NCBI GenBank assembly: GCA_023390655.1
Contig: JAEWCL010000003.1
Span: 248,001-312,000 of the forward strand
Direction of reading: 5' to 3'
From: Bacillota bacterium
GTDB taxonomy: Bacteria > Bacillota > Clostridia > Christensenellales > CAG-138
DNA length: 64,000 nucleotides
Part shown: positions 8,320 to 16,142 of the stretch, piece by piece
How the letters are laid out: every line of letters begins with the position of its first letter
Position numbering within the stretch: position 1 is the first letter of the stretch
Translations under genes and position numbers: made by a program
The notes under the pieces: generated by a model
Databases searched by the model: none
Seen by the model: only the letters and a program-made list of their open reading frames with translations
Told to the model about the DNA's origin: nothing

Positions 8320-8740
8320 AGCGTAGTTGACGGATATGCTATAGTTTTCAATATTGAGGCGGGTGAGGGCCTTATCGTTTGTGGGGCAAGTATATGGCGG
8401 GTTTTCAGGGGCCTTGGTTGCAACACTTGCAGTTAGCGTTCCATCTTTGATAGTTGTTCCGGCCTTTATGGATATGAAGAAAGGATAAACAATAACAGAA
8501 ATGCGGCCTTAACAAGTGTCAAATCCGCTTTTGTCGGGCTTGTTTTTGCAGCGGCATTATCGATTATGCTCTCCACCGCCTTTGGTATGGCCAATCTTTT
8601 GATTGGCAAAACATCCATCGGGATGTTCTTCCCTTGGCAATCATGGTTGTGGCGGTTGTGCTGCACATTCGGTATGAGATCAACCCCATTATACTACCCT
8701 CATTGCGGGCGTTTTTGGGTGGGCATTCTATTTCATCTAG
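8320..8740 (+). pseudogene. chrA: Chromate transporter (ChrA/CHR family) remnant, multiply frameshifted
   Basis: Pieces of a CHR-domain transporter appear in successive frames: VVDGYAI near 8323; SFVGQVYGGFSGALVATL from 8375; ALTSVKSAFVGLVFAAA from about 8503; IMVVAVVLHIRYEINPI from about 8637; then IAGVFGWAFYFI and a stop at 8738-8740. This order follows the family (proline-glycine region, FVGY..GF.GAL.AT, then the second conserved block, then a short hydrophobic C-terminus). At least four frame changes and missing residues make it non-functional. The 5' end is not recognisable upstream of 8320. 8741-8874 shows no feature. Confidence 0.7.
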
Positions 8741-8874
8741 CCAAGTACCCCTCTGCCGCGCGATTGTGGTGATATTTGGGATATGGGCTGTTTCCTTTCT
8801 TCCGGCAGTTCTCCTTCATTTTGGGGTGAGAGTTACCGATATATATTGAAAAGCGTATTACGAGGAGTGGTAGA

Positions 8875-9093
8875 ATGCCGACAGTTAGCGAATATGAAGC
8901 AAGCCGGTCGTTGATAGAGGAGATCGAAAAGCGTTTTAAAGCAGGCAAGGTGAAAGAGGCCAAGTACCTGTTCAATCATTTAACTGTTGCGTCACCGCAT
9001 CCGGCACAAGATAACGCGTGCGCCGCCTACGTAAAAACCCAATACGACAATCTTAAGACGCTGCTGTTTTCGGCTGAAAGCAATTGCCCCTAG
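8875..9093 (+). CDS. Small soluble protein, unknown
   Basis: A 72-residue frame starting at ATG 8875 with GAGGAG ten bases upstream. It is predicted largely helical and charged (SRSLIEEIEKRFKAGKVKEAKYLFNHL) and ends with two cysteine-free helices and a NCP tail. No family recognised. It stands alone between the chrA remnant and the flavodiiron gene. It may be a real small gene or part of the same decayed stretch. Confidence 0.45.
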   Translation: MPTVSEYEASRSLIEEIEKRFKAGKVKEAKYLFNHLTVASPHPAQDNACAAYVKTQYDNLKTLLFSAESNCP

Positions 9094-9252
9094 CTTTCTC
9101 ATCCAGCAATTGCCGGCCTTAAGCCGCTGGGAAACGGACATATTGCCAGATCGATCGGCGTAGAGACTTACACTTTTTTGAATAATGGATTACAACGAAA
9201 AAATTCCTGCTTCGTGTTATACTAAAACAGAAAGCAATGGAGGGGATGAACC

Positions 9253-10437
9253 ATGGGAAAAGTATTGACTTCGAAGGTGACATGGGTCGGCAAGGTAGAT
9301 TGGGAATTAAAGAAGTTTCACGGGGACGAATACTCGACGCGGAAAGGTTCCTCCTATAACTCCTATCTCGTAAGAGATCAGAAAAACGTACTGATCGACA
9401 CGGTCTGGAAGCCTTTTGATGAGGAGTTTGTCAGCAACCTGCAAAAGGAAATCGATCTGGAAAAGATCGACTATATCGTCGCAAATCATGCGGAAATCGA
9501 TCACAGCGGCGCGCTGCCCGAGCTTATGCGCCATATTCCCAATACGCCGATCTACTGCACAGCCAACGCGGTGAAATCGCTCAAGGGTCATTATCATCAG
9601 GACTGGAATTTTGTTACGGTAAAAACCGGTGATACGCTGGACCTTGGCAGCACAAAGCTGGTTTTTGTGGAAGCGCCGATGCTGCACTGGCCGGACAGCA
9701 TGTTCTGCTATCTGACGGGCGAGAACATCCTGTTTTCCAACGATGCGTTCGGCCAGCATTATGCAACCGAATCGCTGTATAACGATACGGTGGATACTGC
9801 CGAGCTTTACAGTGAGGCCATCAAGTATTATGCGAATATCCTGACTCCGTTTTCACCGCTGGTTATCAAAAAAATCAATGAGGTGCTGGGCTTCGGGCTG
9901 CCGGTGGACATGATCTGCCCAAGCCATGGGGTCATATGGAAGGAAGATCCTGCGCAGATCGTCCATGCATATTTAAAATGGGCGGCTTCTTACCAGGAGA
10001 ATCAGATCAGCATCGTCTATGATACCATGTGGGGTGCAACGCGCCATATGGCCGAGGCGATTGCAGCGGGTATCCGCAGCCGGGATGCAGGCGTGACAGT
10101 GAAGCTGGTGAATGCAGCAAAAGAAGATAAGAATGATATTATTACGGAAATATTTCGCTCAAAAACGGTTCTTATCGGTTCCTCCACAATCAACCGCGGG
10201 ATATTGCATTCCATCGGCGGCCTGCTGGAGATGATAAAGGGTCTTCAGTTTAAGGGGAAGAGTGCGGCGGCATTCGGCAGCTATGGCTGGAGCGGCGAGT
10301 CTGTGGGGCAGATTTCGAAAGCGCTTGCGGACTCCGGCTTCCGCGTGCTCGACGGAATGAAAACGCTTTGGGTGCCGGATGAAGACGCCATGTCTCAATG
10401 TGAAGCGTATGGAAGAACCGTAGCGCGTGATGCCTGA
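9253..10437 (+). CDS. Flavodiiron protein (A-type flavoprotein, FprA-like)
   Basis: A 394-residue protein, normal length for the family. The N-terminal metallo-beta-lactamase-like domain carries the diiron ligands H79-x-E81-x-D83, H145, D164 and H225 (ANHAEIDHSG, NDAFGQH, CPSHGVIW); the C-terminal flavodoxin domain begins near 254 with SIVYDTMWGATRHMAEA, the FMN phosphate loop. Flavodiiron proteins reduce O2 to water or NO to N2O in anaerobes, with electrons from rubredoxin or similar carriers; which substrate is used here cannot be read from the sequence. GGAGGGG lies nine bases before the ATG, TATACT at 9218-9223 is the probable -10, and a terminator follows at 10516. Confidence 0.93.
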   Translation: MGKVLTSKVTWVGKVDWELKKFHGDEYSTRKGSSYNSYLVRDQKNVLIDTVWKPFDEEFVSNLQKEIDLEKIDYIVANHAEIDHSGALPELMRHIPNTPIYCTANAVKSLKGHYHQDWNFVTVKTGDTLDLGSTKLVFVEAPMLHWPDSMFCYLTGENILFSNDAFGQHYATESLYNDTVDTAELYSEAIKYYANILTPFSPLVIKKINEVLGFGLPVDMICPSHGVIWKEDPAQIVHAYLKWAASYQENQISIVYDTMWGATRHMAEAIAAGIRSRDAGVTVKLVNAAKEDKNDIITEIFRSKTVLIGSSTINRGILHSIGGLLEMIKGLQFKGKSAAAFGSYGWSGESVGQISKALADSGFRVLDGMKTLWVPDEDAMSQCEAYGRTVARDA

Positions 10438-10515
10438 TCCGGAGATGAAATGCGACTGACGGAATGAACAGAAAATGATGTGGCGAGGGTACATACGCTC
10501 TCGCCCATATCAATC

Positions 10516-10550
10516 AAAAAAGAGGAACTCCTTACGGGGTTCCTCTTGAT
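10516..10550 (+). terminator. Rho-independent terminator after the flavodiiron gene
   Basis: GAGGAACTCC and GGGGTTCCTC (one G-T pair) flank a TTAC loop, with A-rich 5' and T-rich 3' sides. A decayed copy of this hairpin recurs at 16254-16280. 10551-10720 shows no feature. Confidence 0.75.
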
Positions 10551-10722
10551 TATGCAGATTCTATGCCCATGATCAAGGATATTGCAGCGCAGGCACCGGG
10601 TATACCATATTGCGGGCAAAACCCTTGATTTGCTAAATAGCCGCAAAGATATTATTGTGAAAGCCCCCCTTTTAGGCCAACAGGAGGAACGCAATCACGC
10701 GCTATATGGACACTGCTGCAAT

Positions 10723-10752
10723 ATGACAACAACACCTCCGGCATGATATAAT
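10723..10752 (+). promoter_or_regulatory. Sigma-A-type promoter for the DUF4317 gene
   Basis: ATGACA (10723-10728), 18 bases, TATAAT (10747-10752). A small GCCGCC/GGCGGC hairpin follows in the leader at about 10760-10777, before the gene at 10811. Confidence 0.5.
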
Positions 10753-10810
10753 GCATACTGCCGCCGCTTTTGGCGGCGTGTTCTTATTATTATGAACAGC
10801 GAGGTTAAGC

Positions 10811-11956
10811 ATGAACGAAAAAGAAGTACGGGAGATCCGGCGCCGGTTCAGACCGGATAAAAGCATGATCGGCAACGTATATGGCTGCTATGTCAACGAG
10901 GAGAGAAAGATTGTCGCGACGTTTGAAGAATTCCTTTCCAGCATGCCGCAGGAGGAGTCGGAACGCTTTCTTTCGCTTTTAAAAAAGTCCTTGTCCGGTT
11001 CGCTCGGAAAGAATCTCGTCAATATAGAATTCAGCACCAAACAAGTGATGGACGGTGACGAGCACAAGCTACTGTCCATGCTCCGCCAGACCGGATTAAA
11101 AAATTCGGATTTGCTGCAAACATTTTATCAGCGGGTCATTGAGGCCCTGAAAATGGAAAGCAACTATCTCATTCTGCTGACCCACGACGTATACAGTGTG
11201 CCGTACAGGGCCAAGGATGACGAGATACAGCGGGATGCTTCCGATGAGGAATTTAGCTACATCCTTTGCAGCATATGCCCGGTGAAACAAACCCCGGCGG
11301 AGCTGAGTTACCGGATGGCCGAGAACCGCTTCCATACCACCTCACAGGGCTATGTGGTGTCTGCGCCAGCATTGGGCTTCATGTTTCCGGCCTTTGACGA
11401 CAGAGCTGCCAACATTTACGGCGCGCTGTACTATATGAAGAACGCCGCGGAGAACCACCAGGAATTTATCGATACGGTATTCCATGTAGAGCCACCCATG
11501 CCCGCCACGGCACAGAAGGAGACCTTTCAGGCGATATTGACGGAAACGCTCAATGAGGAGTGCAGCCTCACGGTGGTGCAGGCTGTCCATGAGCATCTGA
11601 GCGAAATGATAGACCGGCACAAGGAAAACAAGGAGCCTGAACAATTGCTGCTCTCGCAGCGGGAAATCGGCGCGGTGCTGCAGGAGTGCGGCGTATCCGC
11701 GGAGCATGTTGAAGCCTTTGCCACCGCCTTTGACGCGCACTTTGGCGTGGACGCGCAGCTTCCGCCCGCCAACGTGATCGACAAAAAACAGTTTGTAATC
11801 CGCACGCCGGATGTGGTGATCAAGGTCGATCCGGAGCGGAGCGACCTCATCGAAACGCGGGTGATCGACGGCAGCAGGTATCTCCTGATCCCTGCGGATT
11901 CGGGTGTGGAAGTCAACGGGGTGAGTGTAAAGATCGGCGTGGAGAATGACATCTAG
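10811..11956 (+). CDS. DUF4317 family protein
   Basis: A 381-residue cytosolic protein beginning MNEKEVREIRRRFRPDKSMI, the characteristic start of the DUF4317 family found in clostridia. The body includes an acidic central region with YILCSICPVKQTPAELSY and a C-terminal beta-rich part (KKQFVIRTPDVVIKVDPERSDLIETRVIDG). The function of the family is unknown. It is monocistronic: its own promoter lies upstream and a strong terminator immediately downstream. A GCGAGG site precedes the ATG. Confidence 0.85.
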   Translation: MNEKEVREIRRRFRPDKSMIGNVYGCYVNEERKIVATFEEFLSSMPQEESERFLSLLKKSLSGSLGKNLVNIEFSTKQVMDGDEHKLLSMLRQTGLKNSDLLQTFYQRVIEALKMESNYLILLTHDVYSVPYRAKDDEIQRDASDEEFSYILCSICPVKQTPAELSYRMAENRFHTTSQGYVVSAPALGFMFPAFDDRAANIYGALYYMKNAAENHQEFIDTVFHVEPPMPATAQKETFQAILTETLNEECSLTVVQAVHEHLSEMIDRHKENKEPEQLLLSQREIGAVLQECGVSAEHVEAFATAFDAHFGVDAQLPPANVIDKKQFVIRTPDVVIKVDPERSDLIETRVIDGSRYLLIPADSGVEVNGVSVKIGVENDI

Positions 11957-11968
11957 GCTACTGCAACA

Positions 11969-12005
11969 AAAGCCCGGTACCGTCGTAAGGCCTGTACCGG
12001 GCTTT
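11969..12005 (+). terminator. Rho-independent terminator after the DUF4317 gene
   Basis: Perfect 12-base stem AAAGCCCGGTAC / GTACCGGGCTTT with a 13-base loop, 12 bases after the stop codon. Confidence 0.8.
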
Positions 12006-12013
12006 CCTTATAG

Positions 12014-12040
12014 ATGCCATGCGGGTGAACCGCATGGCAT
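12014..12040. repeat. REP-like palindrome (copy 1)
   Basis: Perfect palindrome ATGCCATGCGG, five bases, CCGCATGGCAT. On the minus strand it continues as CCGCATGGCATCTATAA, which is identical to the right half of the palindrome at 32133-32160 and its flank. It is thus a dispersed element rather than the terminator of a neighbouring gene. Confidence 0.55.
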
Positions 12041-12091
12041 TGTTCCATATTAAATTCATAGTAAAGGCAAAAGCGTCCCGCGGTGATAAGC

Positions 12092-12110
12092 GTGATTTAG
12101 CCCTTTGTAA
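12092..12110. repeat. 19-base dispersed repeat (copy 1)
   Basis: GTGATTTAGCCCTTTGTAA is identical to 15723-15741; a diverged version lies near 44795. It lies 52 bases from the REP-like palindrome, so both may belong to one decayed mobile element. Confidence 0.45.
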
Positions 12111-12174
12111 AGTGTCTACGATACACATATAATGCGGCATCAGATTTACAGCTTCTATTTGAAGTGGTTAAGGT

Positions 12175-13086
12175 TCATCGGCAATTTCCTGGTTCTTTGA
12201 TAAACGTGATGAAATTTCGTTCCGCCGCGCTAAGATGCCTGCCTTTCTTATAGGCAAGATAAAGCGTTCGATCATACTCTTTGGCGTCCAATTGAAAACG
12301 CAACACCGTTCCGGCTGCAATCGCGTCTTCTACCGCGCGCTCGGAAAGAATTGTTATTCCCAGGCCGTTGATAACAGCCTTTTTGATGGACTCCATGTCG
12401 TTCATATGGGCAACAACGGACAGGCTCGCCGGATTTACGCCGATATGCGTCAGGTATTTATTGATTTCATTGCGCGTACCCGATCCGGATTCACGCATAA
12501 TCATCGGGTAGGAGAGCAATTCCTTCCCAAGGGCTCCATTCTTCTGTTTGGCTGAGAATTCCTCGGTATTGGGTGTAATCAGCACAAGGCGGTCTTTGCA
12601 GAGCGGGTGATATTGAAACGAGCGGGTTTCATACCGGGTGCCCATAAACGCAAGCGCGGCCTCGCCGGACTTAAGCTTTTCTAACGCGAAAGCACTGTCG
12701 CCCTCCAAAACAGAAAACCTTGTTCCGGGATATTTGCCGACATAGGCCGCTATAAGCTGCGGCACCAAATACCTTGAAGGAACCGTGGACGCGGCGATGG
12801 AAAGGAACGCCGGGCTGCTTTCACTTGCGCTGAATTCCTCCTGCATGCCGCGGCATAGTGCCAGTATTTCCTTTGCGGAATTGTAAACGCGCCAACCCGC
12901 TGCAGTCGGCTCGGCGAGACGCTTCTCCTTGCGCTCCAGTAAAGGCGTCTTAAGCGCTGTTTCCAGCTGCGCGATATGAGAACTTACTGTGGACTGGCTT
13001 AAATACAGCATCTCCGCCGCTTTGGAAAAGCTGCGGGTTTCCACGATGTTCACGAATACTTCCAGTTGCCGAAGGCTGATATCCAT
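12175..13086 (-). CDS. LysR-family transcriptional regulator
   Basis: A 303-residue regulator of standard LysR length: N-terminal winged helix (MDISLRQLEVFVNIVETRSFSKAAEMLYLSQSTVSSHI) and a periplasmic-binding-like effector domain from about 90. I start it at ATG 13086; upstream in-frame ATG and GTG codons at 13095 and 13101 are badly spaced from the ribosome binding site. It is divergent from the double-cubane cluster protein gene, 181 bases away, and an inverted repeat at 13141-13160 lies where a LysR activator would bind. It therefore probably activates the 13268-15618 operon. Confidence 0.9.
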   Translation of the reverse strand: MDISLRQLEVFVNIVETRSFSKAAEMLYLSQSTVSSHIAQLETALKTPLLERKEKRLAEPTAAGWRVYNSAKEILALCRGMQEEFSASESSPAFLSIAASTVPSRYLVPQLIAAYVGKYPGTRFSVLEGDSAFALEKLKSGEAALAFMGTRYETRSFQYHPLCKDRLVLITPNTEEFSAKQKNGALGKELLSYPMIMRESGSGTRNEINKYLTHIGVNPASLSVVAHMNDMESIKKAVINGLGITILSERAVEDAIAAGTVLRFQLDAKEYDRTLYLAYKKGRHLSAAERNFITFIKEPGNCR

Positions 13087-13140
13087 TTCCAGCATCCTCA
13101 CTTCTTATTTGATAGTATCACATATTATTGAAAAAATCGA

Positions 13141-13200
13141 TAATCGTACAAGTACCATTATATTTTAAAAAGAATAACGCATATCTATCAATGCTATAAT
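13141..13200 (+). promoter_or_regulatory. Promoter and LysR-type operator of the DCCP operon
   Basis: TATAAT at 13195-13200 preceded by TGC is a good extended -10, but no -35 is visible, as is common for activated promoters. TAATCGTAC-AA-GTACCATTA (13141-13160), an inverted repeat with one mismatched pair, ends 34 bases before the -10, i.e. at about -66 to -47 from the start site, the usual recognition position for LysR activators. Confidence 0.5.
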
Positions 13201-13267
13201 GAACACACAATTCTTCCGCCATGTTTCTGGCGTGAATCCTACATATCATATATAAAAGGAGAATAGT

Positions 13268-14539
13268 ATGGCAGATTACAGACAGATGTGGGAAGGCCTG
13301 GGTATGGACCTTGAGGCGCACGACGCGTTATGTAACGTATTGCCCGTGGCGTTTGGAGACACCTATCTTTCCCAGCAAAACCGTCCGGAGGGCATGGCGT
13401 TCTATGATTTTGTGGTGTCTGAAATCCATGGCATACGCCCCGCTGAACTGATTGAGCACCAGAAAAAAGGAGGAAAGGTGTTCGGTACGTTCTGCATCTT
13501 TGTGCCGGATGAAATCGTGTTCGCGGCGGGCGCTATCGCCACCGGCCTCTGCGGCGGCTCGCAGTTTTGGGTGGCGGATGGCGAACGGGTGCTGCCCAAG
13601 AGCATGTGTCCCCTCATCAAGGCGTCCGTAGGCGCAAGGATCGGGAAAACATGTCCGTTCTTCCGCATTGCGGATATGTATGTAGGCGAAACTACCTGCG
13701 ACGGCAAGAAAAAGGCCTGGGAAATCCTGCAGGAGGAAGTCCCCGTCCATGTGATGGACATGCCGCAGATGAAGCGCGAGAAGGATGTGGACAAATGGGC
13801 GGACGAACTGAAAACCTTTATGGGCGTTGTTGAAGAATTCACCGGCAACAAGGTGACGCCCGAAAAGCTTGGCGAAGCCATCAGAATGATCAATAATAAG
13901 CGCAAGGCGCTTGCCCGCGTATTTGCGTGCCGCAAGGCCGACCCCACTCCCATCAGCGGTAAGGATGCGCTGCTGATGACACAGATTGCCTTCTATGACG
14001 ATCCTGCCCGCTGCGCTGAAATGGCCAACAAGCTGGCTGATGAGCTGGAAGAGCGCATTCAAAGCGGCAATGGCGTGTTCGATAAGGGAACCAAGCGTAT
14101 TTTGATTTCAGGTACGCCGATGGCGATCCCTAACTGGAAGCTGCATCACATTGTGGAAAGCTCGGGCGCTGCGGTGGTGTGCGAGGAGGCATGTACCGGA
14201 ACGCGGTACTTTGAGAATCTGGTGGATGAGACGGAGACTACGCTTGACGGCCAGCTTCGTGCCCTGGCCGAACGCTATATGAAGATCAACTGCGCCTGCT
14301 TTACACCCAATACCGCCCGTATCGACGATATTATCCGGCTTGCGAATGAATATCAGGTGGACGGCGTGATCGACGTGAACCTCAAGTTCTGTACCCTGTA
14401 CGATACGGAGGGCCGCGATGTGGAGCGCGCGCTCAAAACGGAGGGCATCCCGGTGCTGGGCCTGGAAACGGATTATACGGATACGGATGCGGAGCAGCTG
14501 CGCACGCGCGTCGGCGCGTTCATTGAGATGCTTTCCTGA
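13268..14539 (+). CDS. Double-cubane cluster protein (YjiM-like, 2-hydroxyacyl-CoA dehydratase superfamily)
   Basis: A 423-residue protein of the HgdB/HadB superfamily. It has the GKTCPFF-RIADMYVGETTCDGKKKAW block (C129, C144), with further cysteines C76, C95 and C114 before it and CAC and FC motifs near the C-terminus. This cysteine pattern and the single-subunit gene next to an activase match the YjiM/double-cubane cluster proteins, which carry an [8Fe-9S] cluster and catalyse ATP-dependent reductions of small molecules; the physiological substrate of this group is not established. No CoA-transferase, second dehydratase subunit or acyl-CoA dehydrogenase is near, which argues against a classic 2-hydroxyacyl-CoA dehydratase. 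AAAAGGAG precedes the ATG. Confidence 0.85.
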   Translation: MADYRQMWEGLGMDLEAHDALCNVLPVAFGDTYLSQQNRPEGMAFYDFVVSEIHGIRPAELIEHQKKGGKVFGTFCIFVPDEIVFAAGAIATGLCGGSQFWVADGERVLPKSMCPLIKASVGARIGKTCPFFRIADMYVGETTCDGKKKAWEILQEEVPVHVMDMPQMKREKDVDKWADELKTFMGVVEEFTGNKVTPEKLGEAIRMINNKRKALARVFACRKADPTPISGKDALLMTQIAFYDDPARCAEMANKLADELEERIQSGNGVFDKGTKRILISGTPMAIPNWKLHHIVESSGAAVVCEEACTGTRYFENLVDETETTLDGQLRALAERYMKINCACFTPNTARIDDIIRLANEYQVDGVIDVNLKFCTLYDTEGRDVERALKTEGIPVLGLETDYTDTDAEQLRTRVGAFIEMLS

Positions 14540-14545
14540 GGCGAA

Positions 14546-14809
14546 ATGGAACAGAGTTCGGATTATTATGTGCTCTTCCATAACCACATGGAAGGAATGC
14601 GGCTATATCAGTATATACGTGGGCGGGGGATAGCGGCAAGAATATCCCCCGCGCCGCGCGTTGTATCGGCTTGCTGCGGCATGTCGCTGCTTGTGGAGGA
14701 GGAGGCGATCAAAGCGGTGCGGCGCTGTATTTCGGAATCCGGCGTGCAGATCGACCGCATTGTGCTGCTTCCCCGCCAGATTGACCCTGCGCGGGATAAA
14801 TACTGCTGA
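14546..14809 (+). CDS. DUF3343 family protein
   Basis: An 87-residue protein that starts six bases after the DCCP stop. The SACCGMSLLVEEEAI motif with adjacent cysteines is typical of DUF3343 (putative Se/S carrier-like) proteins, and the chain ends KYC. It sits between the cluster protein and its activase, an arrangement seen for this family in clostridia. A role in sulfur or electron delivery to the cluster protein is only inference. Confidence 0.8.
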   Translation: MEQSSDYYVLFHNHMEGMRLYQYIRGRGIAARISPAPRVVSACCGMSLLVEEEAIKAVRRCISESGVQIDRIVLLPRQIDPARDKYC

Positions 14810-14850
14810 GGGTATCAACAAAGCAACTGGTAAGGTAACAAGGAAACGGC

Positions 14851-15618
14851 ATGAATTTTATTGGAATTGATATTGGTTCTACGGCGGCAAAGGTTGTTGC
14901 TTTATGTGAACGGGAGATGCGCTTTACTCTACCCACCGGCTGGAGCGGCATTGAGACCGCGCACACCATACGGCAGAGGCTGGAAGCGGCAGGCGTACGC
15001 CTGGCGGATTCCTATGTTGTTTCCACCGGGTATGGCAGGCGTGCTGTGGACTTTGCAAATAAGCAGGTGACGGAAATCACCTGTCATGCTGCCGGGTGCG
15101 CGGATGCATATCCGGACGCTGTGATTATCGACGTGGGTGGGCAGGATACCAAGGCCATCCGCATAAAAAATGGCGTAGTTGATGATTTTCTAATGAACGA
15201 CAAGTGCTCGGCGGGAACCGGGAAATTCATTGAAGTCATGGCAAACCGGCTGGACCTGGAGATAGATGCGCTGTTTCAGCTTGCCGGGCAGGGCGAGGTG
15301 CTCCCCATCAGCTCCCTGTGTACGGTGTTCGCTGAATCAGAGGTGATTGGCTACATCGGCGCAGGGCGGCGGCGTGAGGATATCGCGGCGGGCGTGGTGG
15401 ATAGCGTTGCGGCAAAAGTAGCGCAGCTTGCACAAAAACTGCTTCTGGAGAAGGATGTTCTTTTAACCGGCGGGCTCAGCCATCTGCCGTATTTTGCGGA
15501 TACGCTGGGCCGGAAGCTGAGGCATCCTGTAGTATGCATGCCGGGCGGCCGATACGCAGGCGCATACGGTGCCGCGCTATTGGCCCGGCGGGGGGAGGAA
15601 AGCGTGAAAACAAGATAG
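14851..15618 (+). CDS. Acyl-CoA dehydratase activase family ATPase (YjiL-like)
   Basis: A 255-residue ASKHA-fold ATPase. Nucleotide-binding motifs GIDIGSTAAKVV (residues 5-16) and DVGGQDTKAI (94-103), and the two cysteines that bridge a [4Fe-4S] cluster between subunits, C119 (NDKCSAGTGKF) and C157 (SSLCTVFAES). Such activases couple hydrolysis of ATP to injection of a low-potential electron into their partner, here the double-cubane protein. GGTAAGGTAACAAGGAAA precedes the ATG. It is the last gene of the operon; a hairpin at 15706-15738 may terminate it. Confidence 0.9.
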   Translation: MNFIGIDIGSTAAKVVALCEREMRFTLPTGWSGIETAHTIRQRLEAAGVRLADSYVVSTGYGRRAVDFANKQVTEITCHAAGCADAYPDAVIIDVGGQDTKAIRIKNGVVDDFLMNDKCSAGTGKFIEVMANRLDLEIDALFQLAGQGEVLPISSLCTVFAESEVIGYIGAGRRREDIAAGVVDSVAAKVAQLAQKLLLEKDVLLTGGLSHLPYFADTLGRKLRHPVVCMPGGRYAGAYGAALLARRGEESVKTR

Positions 15619-15705
15619 CGCCGCCTCTTTTCACAAAGCATTGGACGTGGGTGAGGCGATGGCGCACTTTTATTTGCGTATATCTTGTTGTATACTCAAA
15701 ACAAG

Positions 15706-15741
15706 CAAAGGGCTAAATCGTAGTGATTTAGCCCTTTGTAA
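15706..15741. repeat. Hairpin containing the 19-base dispersed repeat (copy 2)
   Basis: CAAAGGGCTAAATC and GATTTAGCCCTTTG form a perfect 14-base stem with a five-base loop. The right arm plus flank (15723-15741) is identical to 12092-12110; the left flank (GTATATCTTGTTGTAT...AAGCAAAGGGC) is echoed at 44764-44808. It may serve as a terminator for the activase operon but looks like the end of a decayed element. Confidence 0.5.
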
Positions 15742-15744
15742 GTG

Positions 15745-15941
15745 CTTGATAACTCAGTGTTTTTCCCGTTACGAGATTTTTCATCGTCCAAGCCGGCGCC
15801 ATCCGTTTTTGCAATGAGCGCGTAAGGCCCCTTGAAGGACGAAACACGGCATACCTCGTACTCCGTAACCCCGGATACACTGTTCCACGAAAGCCATCCT
15901 CGGCATAAAACCGCCAGCCCGATTTTCCCCATGCCGGGCAA
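15745..15941 (-). pseudogene. Fragment of a fibronectin type III-like domain
   Basis: The minus strand encodes GWLSWNSVSGVTEYEVCRVSS followed by KGPYALIAKTD, the typical core of an FN3 repeat of surface or secreted proteins (LSWN.V.GA..YEVYR pattern). There is no signal peptide, no partner domain and no ribosome binding site, so it is a fragment of a lost larger gene. Confidence 0.4.
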
Positions 15942-16142
15942 CTTAGATAACGGAACAATCGTGACATATGGGAAATAGAAAATTACCGGGAAAGCTTGCT
16001 AACATATTACGTAGTTTTCATATCTGGGTGGTATTAGTAAGAAAGCACTCCGTCAAACCCAACAGGGGAATATTACGTGAAAGAAAGCCAATGGAGGATT
16101 GACCGGAGACAACGAACCATCTATCGTTGCTCCTCGAATATA

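Noticed and set aside
8188..8436. 82-residue open frame
   Set aside because: It covers the chrA remnant; the real family motifs change frame inside it, so it is not an independent gene.
13268..14539. Classic 2-hydroxyacyl-CoA dehydratase subunit
   Set aside because: No second subunit, CoA-transferase or acyl-CoA dehydrogenase nearby, and the cysteine blocks and gene neighbours fit the YjiM/double-cubane group better.
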